A stretch of 64,000 nt of DNA, from positions 1,335,979 through 1,399,978 of the forward strand of contig NZ_RCZC01000002.1 in the NCBI RefSeq assembly GCF_006439055.1, written 5' to 3'. Each line of letters begins with the position of its first letter. Within the stretch, counting starts at the first letter, position 1. Shown here piece by piece: positions 26,026 through 33,242 of this stretch. A model generated the notes under the pieces. It was given only the letters and a program-made list of their open reading frames with translations. It had not been told where the DNA came from and ran no database searches. This DNA comes from Sphingomonas glacialis. GTDB taxonomy: Bacteria > Pseudomonadota > Alphaproteobacteria > Sphingomonadales > Sphingomonadaceae. The position numbers and the translations under genes were made by a program.

Positions 26026-26670
26026 TCAGCGCCGCTCGCGGCTCAATTCGTCGACTTCACCCATAATCGTATCGAGCGCGGACATGCCCGGCTCGTTGCT
26101 GTGCGTCCGACGCGACGCGAGCGAATTGTCGTTCATCACCGCTTCGAGCGCGACGCGACCGCGCGCAACGCGGCTCTTGATCGTCCCGACCGCGACGCCG
26201 CAGATTTCGGCAGCTTCCTCATAGGCGAAACCGCCCGCGCCGACGAGAATGAGCGCCTCGCGCTGCGGCTGCGGCAGGTGCAGCAGCGCACGCTGCATGT
26301 CTCCCAGCTCAACATGCTTGTCCTGGCTCGCCGGCGCAGCGAGAATCCGGTCGGCGACCAGATCGTCCCACTCACCCTTGAAGCGCGAGCGCCGCATCTG
26401 GCTCAAATAGAGGTTGCGCAGGATGATGAAGGTCCAGGCGCGCATGTTGGTGCCAGCCTGGAAACGCAACCGCGCCGCCCATGCCTTCATCAGCGTTTCC
26501 TGGACGAGATCGTCGGCCAGATCGCGATTGCCCGACAGCGACCGACCGAATGCCCGCAGATGCGGGATAACCTGCGCAAGCTGCGCCTTGAACTCGGGGT
26601 CGGAGAGCGAAACGTGCTCTACAACGGCCCCGGGAGCGTCATCTTCATCGTGATCGATCGCGTCGGTCAT
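26026..26670 (-). CDS. ecfG: General stress response ECF sigma factor
   Basis: 214 residues. Region sigma-2 spans about 35-100 (FGRSLSGNRDLADDLVQETLMKAWAA and FIILRNLYLSQMRRSRF). Region sigma-4 spans about 125-185 (MQRALLHLPQPQREALILVGAGGFAYEEAAEICGVAVGTIKSRVARGR), in the EcfG (ECF15) style where the two regions are separated by a long linker. EcfG is sequestered by NepR and freed when phosphorylated PhyR binds NepR. Start ATG 26670. It follows a small membrane ORF and phyR on the same strand. Confidence 0.93.
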   Translation of the reverse strand: MTDAIDHDEDDAPGAVVEHVSLSDPEFKAQLAQVIPHLRAFGRSLSGNRDLADDLVQETLMKAWAARLRFQAGTNMRAWTFIILRNLYLSQMRRSRFKGEWDDLVADRILAAPASQDKHVELGDMQRALLHLPQPQREALILVGAGGFAYEEAAEICGVAVGTIKSRVARGRVALEAVMNDNSLASRRTHSNEPGMSALDTIMGEVDELSRERR

Positions 26671-26746
26671 GTAATCCAGTCTCGGCTATGCGAAGCTCAA
26701 ATGGGGGCGCGGGACGGCAATGTCCAACGTGCGCGGCTAAGCGCTT

Positions 26747-26890
26747 CTATCGTTGAGAAAAAAGCAGCAGGACCGCGAAGATCACGATGATCAGGCCCAG
26801 CGAAATCCCGAGCACGTACCGCGTGACATGGGGGGTCGAGCCAGCGCGGGCGTCTTGCTTGCTCAGCTCGATCTGTTCGTCGTCGGCCAT
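26747..26890 (-). CDS. 47-residue single-helix membrane protein between ecfG and phyR
   Basis: From ATG 26890 to TAG 26747: a charged N-terminus MADDEQIELSKQDARAG, then one hydrophobic helix (VLGISLGLIIVIFAVLLLF) and a short polar end. It is too short for most gene finders. The coding direction, the 76 bp gap to ecfG and the absence of overlap make it a plausible member of the stress operon. Function unknown; compact membrane proteins like this may tether or modulate the signalling machinery. Confidence 0.6.
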   Translation of the reverse strand: MADDEQIELSKQDARAGSTPHVTRYVLGISLGLIIVIFAVLLLFSQR

Positions 26891-26958
26891 CCGCGCCCCC
26901 TGTCGTTGTGGTTCCGTATCGTATGGAACCCAACACCCAGGGGCGCGAATCGGTTCCG

Positions 26959-27765
26959 TTAGACGACGGGAACGGTCGCCTGGTCGAAGAACAGCGCCTG
27001 CGCGATCGCCGCCTTGACGGTCGAGCGCTGGAACGGCTTGGTGATGAGGAAGGTCGGCTCGGGCCGCTCGCCCGTCAGCAGACGCTCTGGGAACGCAGTG
27101 ATGAAGATCACCGGGACCTCGAATTCGGCGAGGATATCCTTCACCGCATCGATTCCCGAACTGTCGTCGGCCAACTGGATGTCGGCGAGCACCAGACCGG
27201 GACGATCCTCCATCGCCAGGGCGACGGCTTCGTCGCGCGTCACGGCAACGCCGGTCACGTCATGGCCGAGATCGCGGACGATCGTCTCGATATCCATCGC
27301 GATGATCGGCTCGTCCTCGATGATCAGCACGCGCGCGCGCGTCTGCTTCTCGATCTCGGCGAGCGCCTCGGTCACCAGCGTTTCGACTTCGCTCGTATCG
27401 ACGTCGATCAGATACGCCGCGTCCTCGGGCGTGAAGCCTTCCATCGCGGTGAGCAGCAACGCCTGACGCGACAAGGGCGTCATCCGGGCGAGCCGTGCGC
27501 GCGCAATCGACTCCTGACCGTCGAGATCGCCTGCGCTCATATTCTCGGGCGTCTCGTCATAGTTGGTCGAGGTCCAGATCGCCTGGAACATGCGGTACAG
27601 ACCCAGGCGCGGGTCGACTTCACGCGGAAATTCGTCGGGAGCGGCAACGATCGCTTCGAGCGTCGCGCGTACATACCGGTCGCCATGCGTCTGGCTCCCG
27701 GTCAGCGCGCGGCCGTAGCGGCGCAGGAACGGAAGATGGGGGGCAAGCTGCTGTCCTAGCGACAT
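26959..27765 (-). CDS. phyR: PhyR general stress response regulator
   Basis: 268 residues from ATG 27765. An N-terminal sigma-like domain (about 5-135: LGQQLAPHLPFLRRYGRALTG and PLSRQALLLTAMEGFTPEDAAYLI) mimics EcfG. The C-terminal receiver (about 145-262) has acidic residues EDE at 150-152, phospho-acceptor Asp195 (LVLADIQL) and the ITKPF lysine. Phosphorylation exposes the sigma-like domain, which pulls NepR off EcfG. The 5'-extended frame to 27831 adds unrelated residues. It is divergent from nepR across a 250-bp control region. Confidence 0.96.
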   Translation of the reverse strand: MSLGQQLAPHLPFLRRYGRALTGSQTHGDRYVRATLEAIVAAPDEFPREVDPRLGLYRMFQAIWTSTNYDETPENMSAGDLDGQESIARARLARMTPLSRQALLLTAMEGFTPEDAAYLIDVDTSEVETLVTEALAEIEKQTRARVLIIEDEPIIAMDIETIVRDLGHDVTGVAVTRDEAVALAMEDRPGLVLADIQLADDSSGIDAVKDILAEFEVPVIFITAFPERLLTGERPEPTFLITKPFQRSTVKAAIAQALFFDQATVPVV

Positions 27766-27879
27766 GACTGTCGGGGTCTCCCTGAGGTAATGAGCGGAGG
27801 ACCTTGTGGAAGCGACCCCCTGGCAATGCAACGCGTTTTCGCACCCGAAAAAAACCGGAATTTAAATCGCGTCGGGTCC

Positions 27880-27905
27880 GGAACCAACGAAGCGGTATTT
27901 GGTTT
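27880..27905 (+). promoter_or_regulatory. EcfG-type promoter of nepR-phyP
   Basis: GGAAC at 27880-27884 and GTTT at 27902-27905 are separated by 17 bases, fitting the EcfG consensus GGAAC-N16/17-CGTT closely. It is 109 bp upstream of the nepR start, so the sigma factor would activate transcription of its own anti-sigma factor, the known feedback of this circuit. Confidence 0.65.
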
Positions 27906-28013
27906 CATGCTTCAACATCGATCGTTGCGATTGTCAGACACTCGCTCTACGAGCCGCTTGTTACGGTACCACATCAACTCTACCGGGTCATCCGGTGACC
28001 CAGGGGGACTGCA

Positions 28014-28190
28014 TTGCGTTCGGGCGACGAATCTTCAAAGAAGCCGGTAGCGGCGCGTGCGTCGAACCCTGGTGCGAAGGTTCAGAGCAAGGACCGCGAT
28101 ATGGGCGCGGCGTTGCGGACGGTGTATCAACGCACCGTCGAGGAAACGATTCCGCCCGAGATGCTGGACCTTCTGGGCAAATTAGACTGA
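28014..28190 (+). CDS. nepR: NepR anti-sigma factor
   Basis: 58 residues from TTG 28014, with AGGGGG at 28002-28007 six bases upstream. The C-terminal half contains the NepR signature: MGAALRTVYQRTVEETIPPE followed by MLDLLGKLD. The two helices wrap around EcfG or the PhyR sigma-like domain. The TTG start and small size mean it is easily missed; the only in-frame ATG (28101) would leave 29 residues and delete the first helix. It is 7 bp before the phyP-like gene. Confidence 0.92.
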   Translation: MRSGDESSKKPVAARASNPGAKVQSKDRDMGAALRTVYQRTVEETIPPEMLDLLGKLD

Positions 28191-28197
28191 GCGTTGC

Positions 28198-29793
28198 ATG
28201 AACGACATCGCTGGCGACACCGCCCCTCCTTTTGAGTCCGGGCGGCCCGGCGGCATGTTCGACCGCATCCCGACCGGCGCCAAGGTTTTCCTGATCCTCG
28301 GCATCTGCCTGCTGCCGCTTGCGATCATCGCTTTCTTCGCCACCGTCCGAACCGCACAGCTCGCCGAAGAGGCGACGCGCGCGCAAATGCAGGTCAACGC
28401 CACCGAGAGCGCGCGCAAACTCGCGATCGAACTGGTCGGCGACCTGACCGCGCTGCGGGTTTCGCTCAACGCCCTCGAGATCGATCCCGGCGACGCGCCG
28501 AGTTGCGCGCGCGCGCAGGGCGTGTTCGCGCCACAGACGGCGAATGGGACACGGTTCGTCATCACCGATGCACGCGGGGGCGTGATTTGTGGCGAGGCGC
28601 TGCCGCGCGCAACCGCGCCCGGCGCCTCGCAGCCCGGCACCGCGATCACCGCGCGTCTTATTCCCGGCCAGGGCCTGACGCTTTCCACGACGAGCACGAG
28701 CGGGCGTACCCGTGCCGCCGCCTTCTTCCCGACGCGCGTGCTCGCGACCACCGCAATGCCCACTAACGCTCCACAGCCATACGAAGCGCAGCTGGTGCTG
28801 GACCGTGACTCGCTGCTGCTCCACGCCTTGCCGCCGCGGACCGCGCTTGAACGCCGTGCGACGATCAACACCGTGATCGGCATCGGAGCATTGACGCTCG
28901 CGACCGAAGTGCAGAGCGCGCCGATCACGTCGCCGGTGCTCATCGCCTTGTTGCTTCCAATCATCATGTGGGCCGCCGCCGCCGGTATCAGCTGGTTCGT
29001 CGTCGATCGTCTGCTGATCCGCTCGCTGCGGCAGTTGCGCACTCGTGTCGCCAACTTCGTGCCGGGCGAGGAGATCGATCCCGGCACGATGCAGGCGCTG
29101 CCCGCGCAGGAAATCCGCGAACTCGGCGAGACCTTCCGCGCGATCAGCCGAACCGTCGCCGAGCACGAAGCCGGCCTTGCCGAAGGGCTGGTGCGCCAGA
29201 CCAAGCTGACGCGCGAGGTGCATCACCGCGTCAAGAACAACCTCCAGGTCATTTCGAGCCTGATCAACTTCCACGCCCGCGCCGCGCGCAGCGTCGAGGC
29301 GACGCAGGCCTATGCCTCGATCCAGCGCCGCGTCGACGCGCTCGCCGTGGTGCATCGCAACCACTTTGCTGAGCTCGAGGAAAATCGCGGGCTCTCGCTG
29401 CGCTCGGTTCTGGGCGAACTGGCGGCAAACATCCGTGCGACCGCGCCCGAGGACGCGCCGATCGCGATCCAGCTCGACATCGCCCCCTATCTCGCCAATC
29501 AGGACGTCGCGATCGCGATCGCATTTCTGCTCACAGAAATCATCGAACTCGCGATGACGGTGAGCCCAACCGCCAATCTGCGCATCTCGATCGCCGCCGC
29601 AGACGTTCCCGATCGCGCCGTGCTGCGCATCAATTCGCCCGCGCTGGTCGACAACGACCGGATGCGCGCGCTGATCGCCGAGCGCTATGGCCGCGTCATC
29701 GAAGGGCTGTCGCGCCAATTGCGCTCGAAGCTGCATTACGATCCGATGGTCGGTGCCTACGAAATCGCAGTCGCGGTGACCGGGCGCGACTGA
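28198..29793 (+). CDS. PhyP-like HisKA_2 sensor with degenerate ATPase domain
   Basis: 531 residues. Membrane helices at about 29-50 and 248-270 enclose a periplasmic sensor domain, then a HAMP-like linker (about 275-325) and a HisKA_2 box EVHHRVKNNLQVISSLI with His342 as the predicted phospho-site. The region where the ATP-binding domain should be (about 430-480) reads FLLTEIIELAMTVSP in place of the usual N box ending in TNA, and no DxGxG was found, so kinase activity is doubtful. In Sphingomonas melonis Fr1 the HisKA_2 protein PhyP in this locus acts as a PhyR phosphatase; context and degeneration fit that role. Confidence 0.85.
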   Translation: MNDIAGDTAPPFESGRPGGMFDRIPTGAKVFLILGICLLPLAIIAFFATVRTAQLAEEATRAQMQVNATESARKLAIELVGDLTALRVSLNALEIDPGDAPSCARAQGVFAPQTANGTRFVITDARGGVICGEALPRATAPGASQPGTAITARLIPGQGLTLSTTSTSGRTRAAAFFPTRVLATTAMPTNAPQPYEAQLVLDRDSLLLHALPPRTALERRATINTVIGIGALTLATEVQSAPITSPVLIALLLPIIMWAAAAGISWFVVDRLLIRSLRQLRTRVANFVPGEEIDPGTMQALPAQEIRELGETFRAISRTVAEHEAGLAEGLVRQTKLTREVHHRVKNNLQVISSLINFHARAARSVEATQAYASIQRRVDALAVVHRNHFAELEENRGLSLRSVLGELAANIRATAPEDAPIAIQLDIAPYLANQDVAIAIAFLLTEIIELAMTVSPTANLRISIAAADVPDRAVLRINSPALVDNDRMRALIAERYGRVIEGLSRQLRSKLHYDPMVGAYEIAVAVTGRD

Positions 29794-29805
29794 TCGCGCC
29801 GAGGC

Positions 29806-29842
29806 TCCCAGAAAAAATGCACGGGCGGCGTTTTTTCTGGGA
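29806..29842. terminator. Palindromic terminator after phyP-like gene
   Basis: A 12-bp perfect stem TCCCAGAAAAAA/TTTTTTCTGGGA with a 13-base loop starts 13 bases after the stop codon. The T run in the descending arm fits termination of the plus-strand transcript. Confidence 0.72.
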
Positions 29843-30016
29843 ACCGATGATCGCGATGGCCGTTTTGATATTCGGATAGCGAATTTATGCCCCCCCGCTC
29901 TCGCTATCCAAGACATGGGCCCGGACGCGCTACCCTCCCCCCCCGGTAGCGTTTCCGGGCCCAATTACTTTCCAACATCGCCGCATCGAAACATCCGCCC
30001 CGCCCGTTCGGGTTGC

Positions 30017-30041
30017 GGAACGATTTTACAGGTCGATCATT
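30017..30041 (+). promoter_or_regulatory. Possible EcfG-type promoter of the entericidin gene
   Basis: GGAAC at 30017-30021, then 16 bases and CATT (consensus CGTT). The -10 is one mismatch off and the distance to the start codon (58 bp) is reasonable. Entericidins are stress-controlled in other bacteria, which makes the match worth testing. Confidence 0.35.
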
Positions 30042-30098
30042 GGATCGCTTGAGGCAGCCGGCTGATGGCCGGGCCCGGCATCTTTCAGGAGTTACACC

Positions 30099-30233
30099 AT
30101 GCGTAAGGTCACCACGTTCGCAGTCCTCGCCGCCGCTCTGCTGGTCGGCGCGTGCAACACGGTCGAAGGCGTCGGCAAGGACGTGCGCTCGGCTGGCGAC
30201 ACCGTCGCCAAGACGGCCGACAACTCGAAGTAA
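30099..30233 (+). CDS. Entericidin A/B-type small lipoprotein
   Basis: 44 residues from ATG 30099 with AGGAG seven bases upstream. A lipoprotein signal (MRKVTTFAVLAAALLVGAC) puts the lipidated Cys at residue 19, followed by NTVEGVGKDVRSAGDTVAKT, the classic EcnA/EcnB pattern of a short amphipathic helix. Entericidins are outer membrane-associated peptides linked to stress-induced lysis in enterics; in alphaproteobacteria they are common stress-regulon members. Followed by a strong terminator. Confidence 0.88.
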   Translation: MRKVTTFAVLAAALLVGACNTVEGVGKDVRSAGDTVAKTADNSK

Positions 30234-30254
30234 GCCACGCCGCAAGGCCATAGC

Positions 30255-30292
30255 AAAAGGGCTGTTCCCGAAGCTCGGGAGCAGCCCTTTTT
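30255..30292 (+). terminator. Rho-independent terminator after entericidin gene
   Basis: The stem GGGCTG-CCCGA paired with TCGGG-CAGCCC, preceded by AAAA and followed by TTTTT, lies between the convergent entericidin and tatC genes and can serve both. Confidence 0.85.
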
Positions 30293-30323
30293 CATGTCAG
30301 AGGCGGTTCGGCCGCCCGAGCGA

Positions 30324-31103
30324 TCAGCTCTCGACCAATTCGGTCGACGCGACCTTGACGCGCTTGCGCTCGGTGAACCAGATCGCGATCAGCGCCAGCT
30401 CGTAGAGCCCGACCAGCGGCACGGCGAGCATGATCATCGATCCGGCGTCTGGCGGCGCCAGCACCAGCGCCAGCGCGAAACAGCCGACGATCGCGTAGCG
30501 GCGCCCGCTGACCAGCTGCTTGCGCGTGACGAGCCCGGCGCGCTCGACCAGCATCAGCAGGATCGGCATCAGGAAGGCGAGGCCGAACGCAAACAGGAAC
30601 TGCATCACGAAATCGAGATAGGACGCGACCGAGGTCATCGCCTCCTGCTGGACGCCGCCGAGATTGCCCTGAAAGCTGTAGAAGAAGCGCAGCGCAGACG
30701 GGATGGCGACGAAATAGGCCATCGTCGCGCCGACGATGAACAGCACCGGCGTCGCAAACAGGAAGGGGAGCAGTGCGCGCTTCTCCTTCATGTACAGGCC
30801 AGGCGAGACGAACGCCCACAATTGCATCGCGATGACCGGGAAGGCGATCATCAGCGCGGCGAACAGCGCTACCTTCAGCTGGACGAAGAAGCCGTCGAAC
30901 ACGCCGACCGTGATCAGCTTGGTCTGCCCGGCGAGCAGCAGCGGATGGACCAGGACGGTGAAGATCTCGCGCGAGAAGACATAGGTGCCGATGAACACCA
31001 AAAGGATCGCGACGAGGCAGAAGAACAGCCGCTTGCGCAGTTCGACCAGGTGATCGAGCAGCGGGGCGCGGCTGGCCTCGAGATCATCGACGGGTGCGTT
31101 CAC
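30324..31103 (-). CDS. tatC: Twin-arginine translocase subunit TatC
   Basis: 259 residues with six membrane helices. APLLDHLVELRKRLFFCLVAI at the N-terminus and FAFVSPGLY-type loop segments (LWAFVSPGLYMKEKRALLPF) are TatC signatures forming the signal-peptide docking site. GTG 31103 overlaps the tatB stop by four bases. It is the last gene of the tatABC group, and export clients such as the Tat-signal DUF1501 protein occur nearby. Confidence 0.96.
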   Translation of the reverse strand: MNAPVDDLEASRAPLLDHLVELRKRLFFCLVAILLVFIGTYVFSREIFTVLVHPLLLAGQTKLITVGVFDGFFVQLKVALFAALMIAFPVIAMQLWAFVSPGLYMKEKRALLPFLFATPVLFIVGATMAYFVAIPSALRFFYSFQGNLGGVQQEAMTSVASYLDFVMQFLFAFGLAFLMPILLMLVERAGLVTRKQLVSGRRYAIVGCFALALVLAPPDAGSMIMLAVPLVGLYELALIAIWFTERKRVKVASTELVES

Positions 31104-31552
31104 GGATGGGCCTTGGTTTCGGGCTCGGCGGGGTGCGGCGCGCCGGCATGCGCGCCTGGGCCGGCAGGTTCGGCGATGACCGGCGGTGCGGTCAGCGCCG
31201 GGGTCTCGACCATCATCGGCGGGGCATCGCCCTCGGTGCCGTCATAGCCGACGTCTGGCATGTGCTCCGCCCCATGGTCAGGATGGCCGGAAAGCGCGGC
31301 ACGCTGCGAGGGCTCTGGCGGATGCTCGCGCATGATGCGCTCGTTCTCCGCCGCCCACTTCTTTTCCATTTCCTGCAATTCGGCCTCGCGCACCATCGTG
31401 TCGAAGCCCGAGCGGAACTGGTTGGCAACACCGCGCACCTTGCCTACCCAATGGCCAGCAAAGCGCATCGCCTTAGGCAGATCCTTGGGCGGTATCACCA
31501 GCAAGGCGACGACGCCCAGCAGGATCACTTCGGACGAGGCGACGTCGAACAT
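31100..31552 (-). CDS. tatB: Twin-arginine translocase subunit TatB
   Basis: 150 residues from ATG 31552. A short N-terminal helix (MFDVASSEVILLGVVALLVIPPKDLP) is followed by an amphipathic helix (GHWVGKVRGVANQFRSGFDTMV) and a Pro/Ala-rich tail, the TatB plan. The frame to 31720 runs into tatA and is a shadow. It partners TatC in the substrate receptor complex. Confidence 0.94.
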   Translation of the reverse strand: MFDVASSEVILLGVVALLVIPPKDLPKAMRFAGHWVGKVRGVANQFRSGFDTMVREAELQEMEKKWAAENERIMREHPPEPSQRAALSGHPDHGAEHMPDVGYDGTEGDAPPMMVETPALTAPPVIAEPAGPGAHAGAPHPAEPETKAHP

Positions 31553-31571
31553 GGCAGCGCTGTGCCGCTGA

Positions 31572-31808
31572 TCAGACTTCGGTGTCGCGGATGCGATTGC
31601 CGTCGCGGTCGAACACGGGGTCCGCCGAGGCCTTGGCTTCGATCCGGCTCGGTTCGCGTTTCGGCTCGTCGTCCTCGGCCATGCCCTTCTTGAACGATTT
31701 GATGCCCTTGGCGACATCACCCATCATGTTCGAGAAACGGCCGCCACCCAGGACGAGGATCGCGATCCCGCCGAAGATCAGCCAGTGTACAATACTCAAA
31801 CCACCCAT
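31572..31808 (-). CDS. tatA: Twin-arginine translocase subunit TatA
   Basis: 78 residues: IVHWLIFGGIAILVLGGGRF membrane helix, then the amphipathic helix with FSNMMGDVAKGIKSFKKGM, ending in a charged tail, the standard TatA form. It oligomerises to make the translocation pathway. It is 19 bp upstream of tatB. Confidence 0.95.
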   Translation of the reverse strand: MGGLSIVHWLIFGGIAILVLGGGRFSNMMGDVAKGIKSFKKGMAEDDEPKREPSRIEAKASADPVFDRDGNRIRDTEV

Positions 31809-31834
31809 GATCGATCTCCTAACCTTTACCCTAT

Positions 31835-32422
31835 CTAGTCGTCCTCGTCGGAAACTTCCACCTCCGCTTCCGAGTCGAGCCGCTCGAAGGCGAGATCGAC
31901 CGGGTCGAGCAGCCCCGCCGCGCGCAGATCGTCGATTCCCGGCAGGTCGCGCCGGCTCGCCAATCCGAAATGCGCGAGGAATTCGGGAGTGGTCGCATAG
32001 AGCAACGGCCGCCCCGGCACCTCGCGCCGCCCGGCAGGCCTGATCCAGCCCGCTTCCATTAATACGTCCAAGGTGCCCTTAGAGATGCCCACCCCGCGAA
32101 TCGCCTCGATTTCGGCGCGCGTCGTCGGCTCGTGATAGGCGATGATCGCGAGCGTCTCGATGCCCGCACGGCTGAGCTTGCGCGGTTCCTCGTGCGTGCG
32201 GCGCAGCAGGTGCGCCATGTCGGGCGCGGTCTGGAAATGCCAGCGCTCGCCGCGGCGGACGAGCTCGATCCCGCGCCCGGCATAATCGGCCTGCAGCGTG
32301 GCGAGCGCGGCGCGGACCTCGACGCCTTCGAGGTGCGTGCGGATCGCATCGGCGGTCATCGGCTCGGTCGCGGCGAACAGGACGGCTTCGACCGCGCGGA
32401 CGATCGGGTCGGGCGCGCTCAT
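31835..32422 (-). CDS. scpB: Chromosome segregation and condensation protein ScpB
   Basis: 195 residues with two winged-helix units: MTADAIRTHLEG (first) and LSRAGIETLAIIAYHEPTTRAEIEAIRGV (second, the most conserved ScpB block). It forms the SMC-ScpA-ScpB condensin. ATG 32422 overlaps the scpA stop. Confidence 0.93.
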   Translation of the reverse strand: MSAPDPIVRAVEAVLFAATEPMTADAIRTHLEGVEVRAALATLQADYAGRGIELVRRGERWHFQTAPDMAHLLRRTHEEPRKLSRAGIETLAIIAYHEPTTRAEIEAIRGVGISKGTLDVLMEAGWIRPAGRREVPGRPLLYATTPEFLAHFGLASRRDLPGIDDLRAAGLLDPVDLAFERLDSEAEVEVSDEDD

Positions 32423-33162
32423 GCGCGCGGCTCGACGGGAGTCCGCAGGTATAACGGCGCGAAGGGCGATTGCTGGCGGAGTTCGGCCCTGCCCTGCTTA
32501 GCGAGCTCGAGCGCGGCGACGAAGCTCGAAGCGAGCGCCGATTTGCGAAACAGGCCGACAGCCGCCGGCGGCAGGAAGGTCTCGATCGTCCGCCATTCCA
32601 TCGTGATGCCGAGCAGCCGCCCGACGCGTTCGAGCGCCGCCTCGAGCGTCATCACCTCGCGGTGCGCGACGACGTGCATGACGGGGCGCGTTCGTGCGGT
32701 GATCACGCCGTAGGCGGCGATCAGATCGTAGATCTCGGCCTGCCACAACGCCTTGCGCTGCGTGCGCAGCCCCTCGGGCGCCCCCCGCGCGAACACGTCG
32801 CGCCCGATCCGATCGCGCGTGACAAGCCGCGCGCCCGCCTCTCGCATCGCGCTGAGGCGTTCCAGCCGCAACTGCAGCCGCAGCGCGAGTTCTTCGGGGT
32901 TGGGTTCGACCTCGGGGTCGCGCGGCAGCAACAGCCCCGATTTGAGATAGGCGAGCCACGCCGCCATCACGAGATAGTCGGCGGCGAGCTCGAGCTTGAT
33001 CGCGCGCGCCTGCTCGACGAAGCGGAGGTACTGGTCGACCAGCGCCAGGATCGAGATCGCCTTGAGATCGACCTTCTGGTTGCGCGCGAGCGCGAGCAGG
33101 ACATCGAGCGGGCCTTCCCAGCCATCGAGATCGAGCGTCAGCGTTGCGGGGTCTTCGGTCAT
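32419..33162 (-). CDS. scpA: Segregation and condensation protein ScpA (kleisin)
   Basis: 247 residues from ATG 33162. DGWEGPLDVLLALARNQKVDLKAISILALVDQYL is the ScpA N-terminal SMC-neck binding helix bundle, and YLVMAAWLAYLKSGLLLP the adjoining segment. The C-terminal winged helix contacts the SMC head. The frame extends to a TTG at 33192, but neither start has a good ribosome site; ATG is preferred. Confidence 0.93.
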   Translation of the reverse strand: MTEDPATLTLDLDGWEGPLDVLLALARNQKVDLKAISILALVDQYLRFVEQARAIKLELAADYLVMAAWLAYLKSGLLLPRDPEVEPNPEELALRLQLRLERLSAMREAGARLVTRDRIGRDVFARGAPEGLRTQRKALWQAEIYDLIAAYGVITARTRPVMHVVAHREVMTLEAALERVGRLLGITMEWRTIETFLPPAAVGLFRKSALASSFVAALELAKQGRAELRQQSPFAPLYLRTPVEPRA

Positions 33163-33204
33163 TGCGGTGACGGTAGCAAAGACATGTCGCAAGCGGCAGC
33201 CCTT

Positions 33205-33242
33205 CTAAATCCTCCCCCGGGTACCGGGGGGGGAGGATTTAG
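33205..33242. repeat. Family C palindrome CTAAATCCTCCCCCGG...
   Basis: A near-perfect palindrome: CTAAATCCTCCCCCGG on the left and CCGGGGGGGGAGGATTTAG on the right. It fills the gap between scpA and nagZ. The TAA inside its right edge (33241-33239 on the minus strand) is the nagZ stop codon. Its outer sequence matches the ends of the repeat inside murD at 56.8-57.0 kb. Confidence 0.82.

Larger units (their letters stand above)
29794..30098. other. Intergenic region between phyP-like gene and entericidin gene
   Basis: About 300 bp without a supportable gene. It contains the phyP terminator (29806-29842), a C-rich tract near 29930-29945, and a possible EcfG-type promoter at 30017 before the small lipoprotein gene. 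Confidence 0.55.

Noticed and set aside
33205..33242. Palindrome taken as a simple terminator
   Set aside because: A hairpin role is possible, but it lacks a T run and its ends match the repeat in murD, so it is listed as a repeat.
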